From positions 3,036,590 through 3,100,589 of the forward strand of contig JAQFVV010012509.1 of the NCBI GenBank assembly GCA_028023455.1: 64,000 bases of DNA. Direction: 5' to 3'. Of this stretch, positions 11,482-21,500 are shown one piece after another. The number at the start of each line of letters is the position of its first letter. Within the stretch, counting starts at the first letter, position 1. This DNA comes from Epiperipatus broadwayi. Its lineage: Eukaryota; Onychophora; Udeonychophora; Euonychophora; Peripatidae. Under the pieces are notes generated by a model, which did not search any database, was not told the origin of the DNA, and saw only the letters and a program-made list of their open reading frames with translations. A program made the position numbers and the translations under genes.

Positions 11482-12225
11482 CTAATCGTCAAAAGATCTA
11501 AAAAAATTTAACTTACCAAAATCTAACCCTCCTCCTTCTAACACATATCTTATAAAAGGATCAAAACAATTAAACTCATTTACAAATTCCTTCAATTTAT
11601 CATTCTCAACTACAAATAAACAATAATCTACATATCTAACAAATAACTTCACATATAAACAATTCTTTTTAGTAATAATTTCCTCCTCCATATAATTAAT
11701 ATAAACTGAACATACTAAAGGGGAAATAATATAACCTTTTATCCACCCTTCCTTAATCTTATAAAAATTACCTTTATAAGTAAAATGCATAGAATCTTCC
11801 AATAATAAAAGCAAATCTTTAATTACTTTAATTTTATTTTTTGATAAAAAACCTTTCTTAATCAACACATACATAAGAACATCAATACTGCTTAATCTAT
11901 TAACAGCCTAATACATATTTTCAATATTTAAACTGCCAAATACCCAATTACTTTCCATTTTAAAATTATTAATCTTATCAAAAGCCTCAAAATAAGAAGA
12001 AACTGTGTAATGACCAAAATCAATAAATTGTTTTAAAAAATTAGTCAAGAATCTAGAAATACCCTCTACAACACTACCTGTTAAATCAAAAATAAATCTT
12101 AAAGGAAAACCATCTTTATGAGTCTTAATATTCACAAACATCTTGAAATCATTTGGATAGCACTTTAAATAATCTACTCTATTAAAAAATTTTAAATTTA
12201 ACATTTTCTTCATAATATCTATCAA
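11482..12225 (-). pseudogene. PLE-1 reverse transcriptase (cluster 1, minus copy)
   Basis: Minus-strand frames 11908-12225 and 11482-11874 hold the central RT. They contain KTHKDGFPLRFIFD (the PLE/telomerase-type RT block 'KtHK.g.PlRpI'), EGISRFLTNFLKQF, the substrate-loop region ISPLVCSVYINYMEEE, and FVRYVDYCLFVV, in which the catalytic YVDD has become YVDY. A stop codon separates the frames, the N-terminal part is absent, and a SINE lies just downstream. The enzyme would copy PLE RNA at a nick. This copy cannot. Confidence 0.9.
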
Positions 12226-12235
12226 CTTGTTTGGA

Positions 12236-12655
12236 AATAAGAAAATTGCTTGGAAAAGGGGTGTTACATTGAATAATTTATTAAATAATACAAAGGAAAT
12301 TTTTGATAGGAAGACTATTCCTAGTGTAGTATATTTTATCCCTTGTTTTTTTTTTTTGTAAGAAGGCTTACTTACGTCAGAGTAGTTTGAGTTTAAATGA
12401 AAGAATAAAGGTTCATAAAAGTAGAGTTAGAAATAGATATCTTAGTTCTGCTTCGTATGTCCATGAAAAAGATACAGGCCACATTATTAATTTTCATGGA
12501 GCTACGGTTGTCTTCTTTGAGAGAAATTAAATCAAAATAAGAATTAAAGAATCTTTATTATTGAAAATTTATTATTCTGAAGCAATTAACTTATTTAAGA
12601 GTTCTTTTAATATTAAGGATGGATTGGAAGTAAATGGATTTGTGGATAATGTTTA
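12236..12655 (+). pseudogene. PLE-1 GIY-YIG endonuclease (cluster 1, plus fragment)
   Basis: After the inverted junction near 12231 the strand switches: NKKIAWKRG-type sequence, the GIY region and the arginine helix appear on the plus strand with several frameshifts. GTCAGAGTAGTTTGAG, downstream of the YIG codons, is retained, but the YIG codons themselves are altered (TACTTACGTCAG in place of TACATAGGTCAG). It ends in GGATTTGTGGATAATGTTTAA like the other copies. Confidence 0.8.
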
Positions 12656-12690
12656 ATATTATATATATTAGGTAGTTTTTGTAGTTCTTT

Positions 12691-12734
12691 ACCCTTGAGA
12701 AGTCTGCTTGTAGCAGTGAAACCTTTGGTTGTGG
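12691..12734 (+). ncRNA. PLE-1 hammerhead ribozyme motif 2
   Basis: Same fold as the other five: core TTGAGAA, stem II CTGC-TTGTA-GCAG, GAA, stem III ACC-TTT-GGT, T17. Stem I is weakened here (ACCC against GTGG). It marks the 5' border of the complete PLE-1 unit in cluster 1. Confidence 0.65.
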
Positions 12735-13029
12735 TTTAATATTTTTTGGTGGGTCTGGTTGAATTTGGGGTAATTTTAATTATATATTGACTAGTTTAGC
12801 TTTATGCTTGTAATGTTTACACTTTAATGAGTCTCTTTGCATTTAAGGGTAGTTTTTGCTGTTGTAGTGTAAATATTTTTTTTTTTATAGATATATTTGA
12901 ATTTTTATTTATATATATTAATTTTATTGCATGAGTTTTGTTGGAAGAGTATATGTTTGTGTTTATTTACTTATATATATATATAAGGGTGTGCATGATT
13001 TTATTTTGTTTTAATTTATATGTGTATTT

Positions 13030-13751
13030 GTAATTGATCTTTAGTATGGTTTTGTGGAGTTTAGTTTTTAATAATTTTCCATTGAATGATATTAGAAGGA
13101 TTAAAAAGTTGTCTAGATTGAGTGATAGGATAGAGTCTTTAAGATGGCCGATTTATTTTCTTAAAAAAAAGTAAGGAATTTAATGTTTTTCCTAGGTGTT
13201 GTGTTATTAATTTTAGGAGAAATAAAAAGTTGCTTAAAAATAGGAATTTGGTTTTTAAGTTACAAACATATATTTTGAATAGTGTTTTGAAAGAAAATTT
13301 TATAAAGTTTTACAAATTTATGTATATAAAAGAAATAGGTATTCTTTAGACAGGTGGCAAGATTTTGATTATTCAATTTTAAATTCTTTCATGAGGCAGT
13401 TTAGACAAAATAGGTCAAATTTCTATTGTAAGAAATATGAAAGAAAATTAAAGTGGTTGTTTGGGAAAATGAATTAAAATTTATTGTAATGATAAGGGGT
13501 ATGAGTGCAATGTTTCTATTGGTAGGGTTGTTAATCTTTCTGATATTAAGTTAAACGATAGAGAATTAGATATTCTTGATAAAGGCCCTAATTTTGTTCC
13601 ATTTCATTCAAAAAATATAGTTTTTGATACAATTTCATCTATTGAATCTAGTAATTTGAGTGATGAGCAGAAAGTTGGTATTCATTTGATTTTAAATAAA
13701 AGTTTAAAAAGGAAAGAAAAATTTGTGGTTAATCCTGCTGAGGTTAGACAT
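13030..13751 (+). pseudogene. PLE-1 N-terminal region (cluster 1, plus copy)
   Basis: The plus-strand sequence matches the N-terminal region of the copy at 24697-26099, including the segment around SLVFNNFPLNDI and later NRSNFYCKKYERKLK and SNLSDEQKVGI. Several indels interrupt it. It is cut at 13751 by the solo LTR, and the frame continues at 15362. Confidence 0.85.
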
Positions 13752-15361
13752 TGTGACACGACAACTTTCTTTCTTCCCCTACTAACTGAATTTTAGTTAT
13801 TAGAATCATCGTCGAGGGCGCCACCAAGGATTTCTCTCTTGGAACCTGGTCACGTAACTTTACATAAACCTGGTCTTTATTTATTTTCGAATGACGATTC
13901 ACTGATTATAAACTTTGATTATAATCTCACAGGGGTTTTCCTTTAAGAACACTAACTAATTATTATAAATAATTCAAGAATATGTTGGACAAAAAAACTT
14001 TTAATTTCTTTTACTACTATTTATTATTAATAACCTTATAATTCTATCCGATCCAGAAAGAACTGACTTACAATTTCTGATTTTCCCTCTGTTTACTTTC
14101 TAATTATGTTTCCCAAATATTTACCATAGATTTACTCGCGCCTACACTAATACTGTGAATTCTAGCAGACGTGTATATAAGACGACTTATAGTATTTTTA
14201 ATCTTCCCTGAAGTTTATTTTTAAACTCCACTTTCTTTGGTAAATAAATAAATTGCAAAAATCTTACAATGAACGTATAAGTGTCTTTCGTTTTCTTATA
14301 CTTTCAATTCTTTCCTTATTTTCTACTAACAAACGAGTAACGCCCAAGGTTCTCTGTTACTTGGCGACACACTTTTATACCCCCACCCTGTTGTTACTCT
14401 CTAGATCGAATAGATATTAAATAATTTAAAATACAGTTATTCCAATATTTCAAAAAATATTGAACGAAAATTAATATTAATAGATTGCAATATTAAACAA
14501 ATTTATTTTCCCCCTCTATTGTTGAAACATTCATAATAAACATAATAAATGAAAATTAAATTAAAGATAAAGTTCTATTACGCTTTACTTAGAGTTCTCA
14601 TTAATTAAAAGTTTATAATTACCCTGATCGATCAGAGCGGAGTGGCCTGATTTTCATAGGTTTTACATTCCATTGGTCGTGCCTTTGTCCTTGTACATGC
14701 GAATTCCATGAGTGTTCCTTTAGTTGTCCGGCTAGCAATATCCGTTTCTTCCATTCCATAACTCTCTCGATAGCTTCATTCAGATGGAGTGGCGGTCAAC
14801 CTTCCCCTTTGGGGAAGGTTGTGATAACTTTAGCCGCTATACATTTGACAAGAGTCCGTAAAATTAAATTTCAATAATAATAATTTTTATTGTTCGAAAC
14901 ACAGCTGCTTTCTTTATTGTCCTTGCTGGTCTCTAAAGTCAAGTCAACTGATCTCTCTAAAAGCGATCTTATTTCCCCTCTTTCTTATCTTTTTTTTTTT
15001 AATTAGCGTAATAGCAATTACTAACCAAATATTTTTACTTTGTGAAAGTTTCAACAATAGAGTATAATTACTACCAAGAATCTAATTTTGTTTTCTTTTC
15101 CCCACCCTTTTATCTCTCGAATTTTTCTCCCTTTTAATTAAACACTTTTAACATTTTTTTTTTTTTTAATAAATTATATTCAATTTTATTTGTTTATTTC
15201 AAAATAAAAGTTCAAAATTTTTACCCTTTCCATTAAATCAAAACCATTTGTTAATTAAATTTTTTTTTTATTTTACAAACTATTTAACTTCAAAAATATT
15301 TATGACAAATTATAAATATGTGAGCTTATATATATATGAGCTGACTTAAAATATCAGCTCA
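13752..15361. mobile_element. solo LTR nested in PLE-1 (1610 bp)
   Basis: The insertion starts TGTGACACGAC and ends CAGCTCA, as LTRs begin TG and end CA. It is flanked by a 4-bp duplication, ACAT (13748-13751 and 15362-15365), and the PLE reading frame continues exactly across it. No coding sequence is visible inside, which suggests a full element that lost its interior by LTR-LTR recombination. It shares no sequence with the B or A-type LTRs here, so it is a different family. Orientation is not determined. Confidence 0.8.
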
Positions 15362-16580
15362 ACATCTTAAGAATAGGTTAATTGCTAATGATGTGATCAT
15401 TTGTCATGAAGACAAGGCTGGTCGGTTTGTCATTATGAAAGATGAGTTCAAAGACAAAATGGATAGAGAATTAAATAATGGTAAAATGGTTTTAGATAAA
15501 GATACAGGTAATGTGATTAAAAGAAAGTTGATAGATATTATGAAGAAAATGTTAAATTTAAAATTTTTTAATAGAGTAGATTATTTAAACTGTTATCCAA
15601 ATGTTTTCATATCAGCTAAGATGTTTGTGAATATTAAGACTCATAAAGATGGTTATCCTTTAAGGTTTATTTTTGATTTTACAGGTAATGTTTTAGAGGG
15701 TATTCCTAGATTCTTGAATAATTTTTTAAAACAATTTGTTGATTTTGGTCATTACACAGTTTCTTCTTCTTTTGGCTTTTGATAAGATTAATAATTTTAA
15801 AATGGAAAGTAATTGGGTATTTGGCAGTTTAGATATTGAAAATATGTATCAGTTTGTTAATAGTTTAATTAAGCAGTATTGGTGTTCATTATAATGTCTG
15901 TGTTGATTAAAAAAGGTTCTTTATCAAAAAATAAAATTAAGGTAATTAAAGATTTGCTTTTATTATTGAAAGATTCTATTATTTTATTTATAAAGGTAAT
16001 TTCTATAAAATTAAGGAAGGATGGATAATAGATTATATTATTTCTCCTTTAGTATGTTCAGTTTATATTAATTATATGGAGGAGGAAATTATTATTAAAA
16101 AGAATTGTTTATATGTAAAGTTATTTGTTAGATATGTAGATGATTGTTTATTTGTAGTTGAGAATGATAAATTGAAGGAATTTGTAAATGAGTTTAATTG
16201 TTTTGATTCTTCTATAAGATATGTGTTAGAAGGAGGGAGGTTAGATTTTGGTAAGTTAACATTTTTAGATCTTTTGGTGATTAGAAATGTAGAGACTAAT
16301 TGTTTATTATGTAGTCATTTTGTTAAAAGTAGAGAATTAAAATCTATAATTAAACCTGATAGCTATCAGTCTGTATCTCATAAAGAAGCTGCTTTGTCTT
16401 GCGTTGTTAGCCGAGAGTTATCGCAGCCGCCATGCAAGCAAGTAGTTGGTTGCAGACAGTTGTGGGTTCGCGTCCCACCCGATGCTATGACATATGGAAA
16501 GAAGCTGCTTTAAGGAATTATTATTATAGGAATAAAAAATTAAATAAGACTAGTGGTTTAGCTTTGTTTCAGAACGGTCA
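15362..16580 (+). pseudogene. PLE-1 reverse transcriptase (cluster 1, plus copy)
   Basis: Continuing the frame interrupted at 13751, it encodes IICHEDKAGRFVIMKDEF, KTHKDGYPLRFIFDF, a segment around MYQ, and after frameshifts MEEEIIIKKNCLYVKLF and FVRYVDDCLFVV with the catalytic YVDD intact. The SINE at 16396-16497 breaks the frame after SHKEAAL. Frameshifts near 15775 and 15890 also break it. The conserved catalytic blocks suggest that the ancestor was active fairly recently. Confidence 0.9.
16396..16497 (+). mobile_element. tRNA-derived SINE, copy 2
   Basis: Flanked by a perfect 14-bp duplication, AAAGAAGCTGCTTT (16382-16395 and 16498-16511). The A-box region is TTAGCCGAGAG and the B box GGTTCGCGTCCC, and it ends CGATGCTATGACATATGG. 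It is inserted in the plus-strand PLE-1 RT at the same PLE position as copy 1, but in the opposite orientation relative to the PLE. Confidence 0.88.
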
Positions 16581-16679
16581 ATTGTATAAAGATTATTTGT
16601 GAGTTGGATACTCTGATAAATTTGTTAAAAGTATGTTATTTAATAGTAATATTTTTAAGGATGTAAAGGATAAAGAAAA

Positions 16680-17113
16680 ATATGATTTTATTTCTTTGCC
16701 ATTTAAATTGTCTTCTATTAAACTTATATGTAGGAATAGCAAATTGTTTGAAAATAAGAAAATTGCTTGAAAAAGGGGTATTACATTGAATAATTTATTA
16801 AATAATACAAAGGAAATTTTTTATACGAGGACTATTCCTGGTGTAGTATAGGTCAGAGTAGTTTGACTTTAAATGAAAGTAGAGTTAGAAATAGATATCT
16901 TAGTTCTGCTTTGTAAGTCCATGAAAAAGATAGAGACCATACTATTAATTTTGATGGGGCTAAGGTTGCCTTTTTTGAGAGAAATGAAATCCAAAGAAGA
17001 ATTAAAGAATCTTTATTATTGAAAATTTATTATTCTGAAGCAATTAACTTATTTAAGAGTTCTTTTAATATTAAGGGTGGATTGGAAGCAAATGGATTTG
17101 TGGGTAATGTTTA
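16680..17113 (+). pseudogene. PLE-1 GIY-YIG endonuclease (cluster 1, plus copy)
   Basis: Carries the CRN-type leader, an AWKRG-like block and a GIY region ending GTGTAGTATA. A deletion then removes the sequence between GIY and YIG, joining directly to GGTCAGAGTAG. The C-terminal block with RRIKESLLLK is present and ends in AATGGATTTGTGGGTAATG. The deletion destroys the active site. Confidence 0.85.
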
Positions 17114-17148
17114 ATATTATATATATTGTGTAGTTTTTGTAGTTCTTT

Positions 17149-17192
17149 ACACTTGAGAAGTCTGCTTGTAGCAGTGAAACCTTTGGTTGTGT
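17149..17192 (+). ncRNA. PLE-1 hammerhead ribozyme motif 3
   Basis: The cleanest copy. Stem I is ACAC/GTGT (four pairs), core TTGAGAA, stem II CTGC-TTGTA-GCAG, then GAA, stem III ACC/GGT with loop TTT, and T at position 17. It closes the complete PLE-1 unit. With insertions removed, the distance to motif 2 is about 2.7 kb, matching the 2.68 kb between motifs 4 and 5. Confidence 0.75.
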
Positions 17193-17287
17193 TTTAATAT
17201 TATTTTTTGGCGGGTCTCATTGAATTTTGGATTTGGGGTAATTTTAATTATATATTGACTAGTTTAGTTTCATGCTTGTAATGTTTT

Positions 17288-17686
17288 ATTGTAAATAGAC
17301 ATAAGGCAAAATAGTGAAAGTAATACCAAAAGATATAAGAATAGTAAAACTACAGAACGAATGGAAATTCAATAGATATGTTAAACACCGTCACCATCAT
17401 TATAGAATACTTTGTCAGATATTTATCTAAATAAATCTTTAAAGGAAGAATTAGAAAAAGAGGGTTTTTTGTAGTATTTGATTACTGATTCAGACCAAAT
17501 TAAATTAATTGATGATAAACAGGTAATTTGTATAGGAGGAAAAAGAAGCTGGAACTACTTCAAAAGAAGAAGAAAAGTAAGTTATTCTCCAAAAACTCTG
17601 CATAAACTTAAGAGTAAATTACCTGACAAGTTTAAAGACAGTAATAAATTAAGTCTGTATTTCTAGAGTTGGGGGGAGGAGTGAGA
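17288..17686 (+). mobile_element. gypsy B1, 3' internal end and polypurine tract
   Basis: Resumes B1 after PLE cluster 1 with sequence encoding the end of integrase (GGCAAAATAGTGAAAG for a GKIVK motif, then a tail of basic residues). The tail frame 17478-17666 contains YSPKTLHKLKSKLPDKFKDS, conserved at 20748-20960 and 22860-22950. It ends in a purine tract, GGGGGGAGGAGTGAGA, directly before the LTR, as expected for plus-strand priming. Confidence 0.85.
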
Positions 17687-18508
17687 TGTCTATGCATATA
17701 AAACTATATATGTAGGTAAAAGTATTATTTATTTTTGTAAATACACATGGATTTGTTCACTTTGATAACATTCCCTTTATTGGAGAAAATTACTCTAGAA
17801 ATTTACTTAAGAAACTTTCCCAGAATTATAGAATAAATTACAATAGAATTTTTATGCAAATAAATCTAAATGCATACAAATTAGATCGTATACATTTACC
17901 CCCAGTGTAAATGGAAAAAAAGGAGGAAGCAGCTATAATGGTTAGATTGGATTAAAGTTAAAGTTGATTTGGAGTGATAACAGATCAGCAGTAAAGAGAG
18001 GCTTAATGATAGACTAGTAGACTGACTAGCAGTGATTAACTCTAAAATGAAATAGTGGCAAGTAAGAAGCAGTTACTTGTTTGTGTATTGAAAAGGTTAT
18101 TACCATCAAAGGATAATTATCATAAGTTTAACCAACCAGCAGAGAGAAGTTGGTAGAGGAGAGAGTTATTATCAATGTATAAATTGTGAGTGCTGATATA
18201 AGCACTAATATTGTGAACTTAAATAGTTTAAATTATATGGAAATTATATATGCTCATTTGAGTTTGAAGAGACATTTGATTTGAAAGCACAAATATAATA
18301 ACTGGATTCCTCCTGGTGTGAAAGAAGACTATTTTCACCTGAGGAAAATAAATAGCGTATGAATACTAATGGACTATTACCTTTTTATGTTATTTTTAGC
18401 TTATTATTATTAGTCATTAAATAGATGTTATTACATATATATTTCAAAGTATATTGTTTATTTATTTATTTTTCTGGCTTGTCTTCAGAGATCCTCGGGA
18501 CATAAGCA
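17687..18508 (+). repeat. LTR of gypsy family B shared by B1 and B2 (822 bp)
   Basis: Begins TGTCTATGCATA right after the polypurine tract and ends AAGCA just before B2 gag. A second copy starts at 22976 and, after removal of PLE cluster 2, ends at 29873. A truncated third copy starts near 20980. Serving as 3' LTR of B1 and 5' LTR of B2, it shows that the copies form a tandem array. Confidence 0.8.
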
Positions 18509-19641
18509 GTTGATGCAGAAACAATTGATAGAACTTCGAAATGCATAATAGAGTGATGCGAGATGACAGTTGATGGAACCAGAGAAATTAAAGGGATAAA
18601 AATAACTGATAGCACAGGATAACTTCTACTGCAAATAATAAAATATAGTGGCACTAAGTTCTGCAATCCATGAGTTTGATATAACTATCATGGACTTTTG
18701 GAAAAGTTACATAGAACATGTGGAATATTATATGTTTGTGAGTAAAGTGGAAAATGAGCATCTCAAAGTATCAGTGCTTTTTTATTTAGCAGGTCAAGAT
18801 GTTATACAGTTTGCAAATAGATTTACTGATCCCAAACATCCGGAGGATATGTAAATAAGTTGTAGAAATTTTAAATGAATATTTCACTCTTAGAGTATTG
18901 AAATGGGTAGCATGGCTGAGATTGAGAAACCAAAAGCAACTACTACAAGAAAAATATGTGGACTATGATTTAGCTCTAAGGAAGCTGGCTAAACATTGTT
19001 ATTTTGGTCCAGAAATAAATTACATATTATTGGAACAACTTCTATATTGCTCAGCAACACTGACCTAAGTTATAAAAGAGCCATGGAGAAAGGTGTTGCA
19101 CAAGAAGCTTTACAAAATTACGCGTTGGACTTTATAGAACCACAATAATTGAGGAAAGCTTCCTTAACAAAATAAAATGTAACAAAATTTATGATAGAAA
19201 AGAGTAAAAGTACAATTGTTGTGTTAAACCTGGACATTTTAAAAATAAGTTTAAACATTGTAGAAACTGCGATAAAAATGTATTTGTCTGTTGTTTTAGG
19301 GACAGTAGATCTACTAATTTGGTAAAAGTGGACTATAAATCTGAAGGAAGATTAAATTATGAGAATGTCAGTATAAAGAGGCTGAATGACAGAGAAATGA
19401 ACCACATATTTTTAGACACAGTTATTTACTGTCAAACAGTAAAAATGGAAGTTGATAGTGAAGCCAGTCTGTCGATATGTCTTATAGATTGGATTAAAAT
19501 TAGCGGAAAATGTAAAAGAAAGATACCACTTTCCCTTGAATATCAATTTTGAATTTCTAGTGCAGAATGGCTGACACTTTACATAGTAAATAAAAATTTC
19601 AGTCCACTGTTAGGAAGAAATTAGTTTTAATCACTGGGTAT
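18509..19641 (+). mobile_element. gypsy B2 gag and protease
   Basis: The frame 18648-18854 encodes the N-terminal capsid with W, Y and hydrophobic spacing typical of gypsy gag (FWKSYIEHVEYYMFVSK, then FTDPKHPED). Broken sequence follows, with AMEKGVAQEALQN, a zinc-knuckle relic, and a second frame at 19319-19552 with the retropepsin site MEVDSEASLSI, in which the catalytic D-T/S-G has become D-S-E. It then passes into the LLGRN-type block with no RT between. Capsid and protease would have packaged and matured element RNA. Confidence 0.85.
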
Positions 19642-19658
19642 TTATGTAAATGTGAATA

Positions 19659-20400
19659 CATTAAAGATCAGCCTTTCCAAGCTATTGTGCATGCGCTTTT
19701 TACGAGTGTTAATAATAAATGAATACTTTCATTCCCCAACACAAGATATAGTATTTACGAAAGAATAAAATGAATCCACTTATTCTTTCCAACCCAAATG
19801 CTTATATATGGGCAAATCTTAAGTACTGGAAATGAAAGCGTGAGGATAACCACTCACTTTAAATTACTGTTTACGATGTGAAAGCATGTGGGTTGGAAAG
19901 AATAAGTGGATTCATTTTATTCTTTTGTAAATACTATATTTTGTGTTGGGAATGAAAGTATTCATTTATTATTAATACTCGTAAAAAGCACATGCACAAG
20001 ACTGATCTTTAATGTATTACGATTTATAAGACATAGTGCTATAAAAATAAAAATAAATGTTTATTTACATATGTTTAAGTTTCATTTGAGAGTGACATTT
20101 AGTAAATTCTAGATAATTTCGTTGACGTCATTCATTCAGACATTGTAAACAGTAATTTAAAGTGAGTGGTTTATCCTCACGCTTTCATTTCCAGTACTTA
20201 AGATTTGTCCATATATAAGCATTTGGGTTGGAAAGAATAAGTGGATTCATTTTATTCTTTCGTAAATACTATATCTTGTGTTGGGAATAAAAGTATTCAT
20301 TTATTATTAACACTCGTAAAAAGCGCATGCACAATAGCTTGGAAAGGCTGATTTTTAACGTATTACAATTTATAAGACATAGCGCTATAAAAATAAATGC
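19659..20400. mobile_element. insertion Y: 335-bp unit in inverted plus tandem copies
   Basis: Inserted in gypsy B2 with a perfect 17-bp duplication, TTATGTAAATGTGAATA (19642-19658 and 20401-20417). Inside, GGGTTGGAAAG recurs at 19890 and 20225, giving a 335-bp head-to-tail unit with a second partial unit of about 175 bp. The left third (19659 to about 19885) is the same unit inverted, and the strand switches near 19885. No open frame worth reporting, no A or B boxes, and no hammerhead core were found. The target duplication and arrangement match the PLE insertions here. Confidence 0.85.
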
Positions 20401-20417
20401 TTATGTAAATGTGAATA

Positions 20418-20979
20418 ATAACTTTTTAAATTCCAGCTTTAAATATTGGTAGTGCCACTATAACAAATTGGATATGGAAAAAAATCTAGGACTCCTCAGA
20501 TTTAATTAGCAAAGCTAGTACCACTTATTTGTAAAAATGACAAAATTAGAACAAGTTCCTAGTAGGAGAAATAATTGTATATGTGACTTACTTAATTGTA
20601 AATTAACACCAGGCAAAATAGTGAAAGATATAAGAATAGTAAAACTGTAGAATGGGTGGGAATTGAAAAGACATGTTAAACACCTTTGCCATTATTATGA
20701 GGATACTTAGCCAGATATTCATCTAAATAAATCCTTGATGGAAGAATTTGAGAAAGGATTTTTTATCGAAGGATTTAATTACCGATTCAGACCAAGTTAC
20801 ATTAATTGATGATAAACAGGTCTTTGTAAGGGAGGGGGGGGAAAGGCAGAACTACTTCAGAAAAAGAAGAAAAGAAAATTATTCCAAAATTCTGCATAAA
20901 CTTAAAAGTAAACTTCCTGACAAGTATAAAGACAGTAATAATTTAAGTCCGTATTTCTAGAGTAGGGGAAGGAGTGAAA
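20418..20979 (+). mobile_element. gypsy B2, 3' internal end
   Basis: Continues B2 after Y. It carries the VW-type integrase C-terminal remnant, CCAGGCAAAATAGTGAAAG (GKIVK), and the tail frame 20748-20960 with LHKLKSKLPDKYKDS. It ends in the purine tract GGGGAAGGAGTGAAA. RT, RNase H and the integrase catalytic core are absent. Confidence 0.8.
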
Positions 20980-21061
20980 TACCTGCATAATATAAAACTA
21001 TATGTAAATAAAATATTATTTATTTTTGTAAATGCGTGTGTATTTTTTTACTTTAATAACA
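20980..21061 (+). repeat. truncated B-family LTR (B2 3' LTR)
   Basis: Matches the start of the LTR at 17687 (TGCATAATATAAAACTATATG, then ATTATTTATTTTTGTAAATGCG) and stops near 21061, where M-family sequence begins. A roughly 90-bp segment of LTR plus M sequence is duplicated at 21126-21195. Confidence 0.7.
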
Positions 21062-21500
21062 TTATCTTTAAGCCAATAAACATCACATGATCACCATTTA
21101 TTATGCTTGCTTATAACTGTTATTCACTTTAATAACATTCTCTTTAAGCCAATAAACATCACATGATCACCATTTCTTATGCTTATAATTGTTATTAAAA
21201 CAGGCAAATCTCACTATACGTATGCCCACACACAGCAAACTAGAGTAATCAATGGATGCCAGAAGGTGATCATGTGATGTTTATTGGCTTAAAACCAATC
21301 CTGCCGAATAGGATAGTAGTGGCTATGATTAGACACCAAAATGTATAGGTACTGAACTGAGTTCAGGCCTAGACCTATATGACTATATAAGCTAATGAGC
21401 TTGGGTTGAAAATATTAAGGTGTTTTCAATTTAAGACTCATAGTTTTGTAGTTAAGTGGAGGTAAAAGGTGGCGGCTAGAAGGTTGCATTAGATCCTAAG
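21062..21500. mobile_element. repeat family M, fragment M-c
   Basis: Left half is M sequence in minus orientation (AACATCACATGATCACCATT, present twice). Right of about 21262 it switches to plus orientation (GTGATCATGTGATGTTTATTGG through AAGATCTAGGTGCA). The segment with the hammerhead is missing. It sits between the truncated B2 LTR and B3 gag, so its insertion also removed LTR and gag sequence, or a later deletion did. Confidence 0.75.

Larger units (their letters stand above)
10470..17287. mobile_element. composite PLE-1 insertion, cluster 1
   Basis: A Penelope-like element inserted in gypsy B1 with a perfect 10-bp target-site duplication, ATTGTAAATA (10460-10469 and 17288-17297). From left to right it holds a 5'-truncated minus-strand copy (to about 12230), an abrupt inverted junction inside the RT and EN reading frames, a plus-strand endonuclease segment, a terminal segment with a hammerhead, and one complete plus-strand unit up to the next hammerhead (12691 to 17192). 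Both outer edges are element 3' ends. The right one carries about 37 bp of extra 'tail'. Nested inside are a solo LTR and two SINEs. Tandem and inverted partial copies are typical of PLE integration. Confidence 0.92.

Noticed and set aside
13752-15361. DNA transposon
   Set aside because: A GAGCTGA / TCAGCTC pair near the right end suggested inverted repeats, but it is local to one end. TG...CA ends and a 4-bp duplication favour an LTR.
19890-20400. Hammerhead in the Y unit
   Set aside because: CTGATCTTT and, on the minus strand, CTGAATGA were examined, but neither has the CTGANGA spacing nor a following stem and GAA in the right place.
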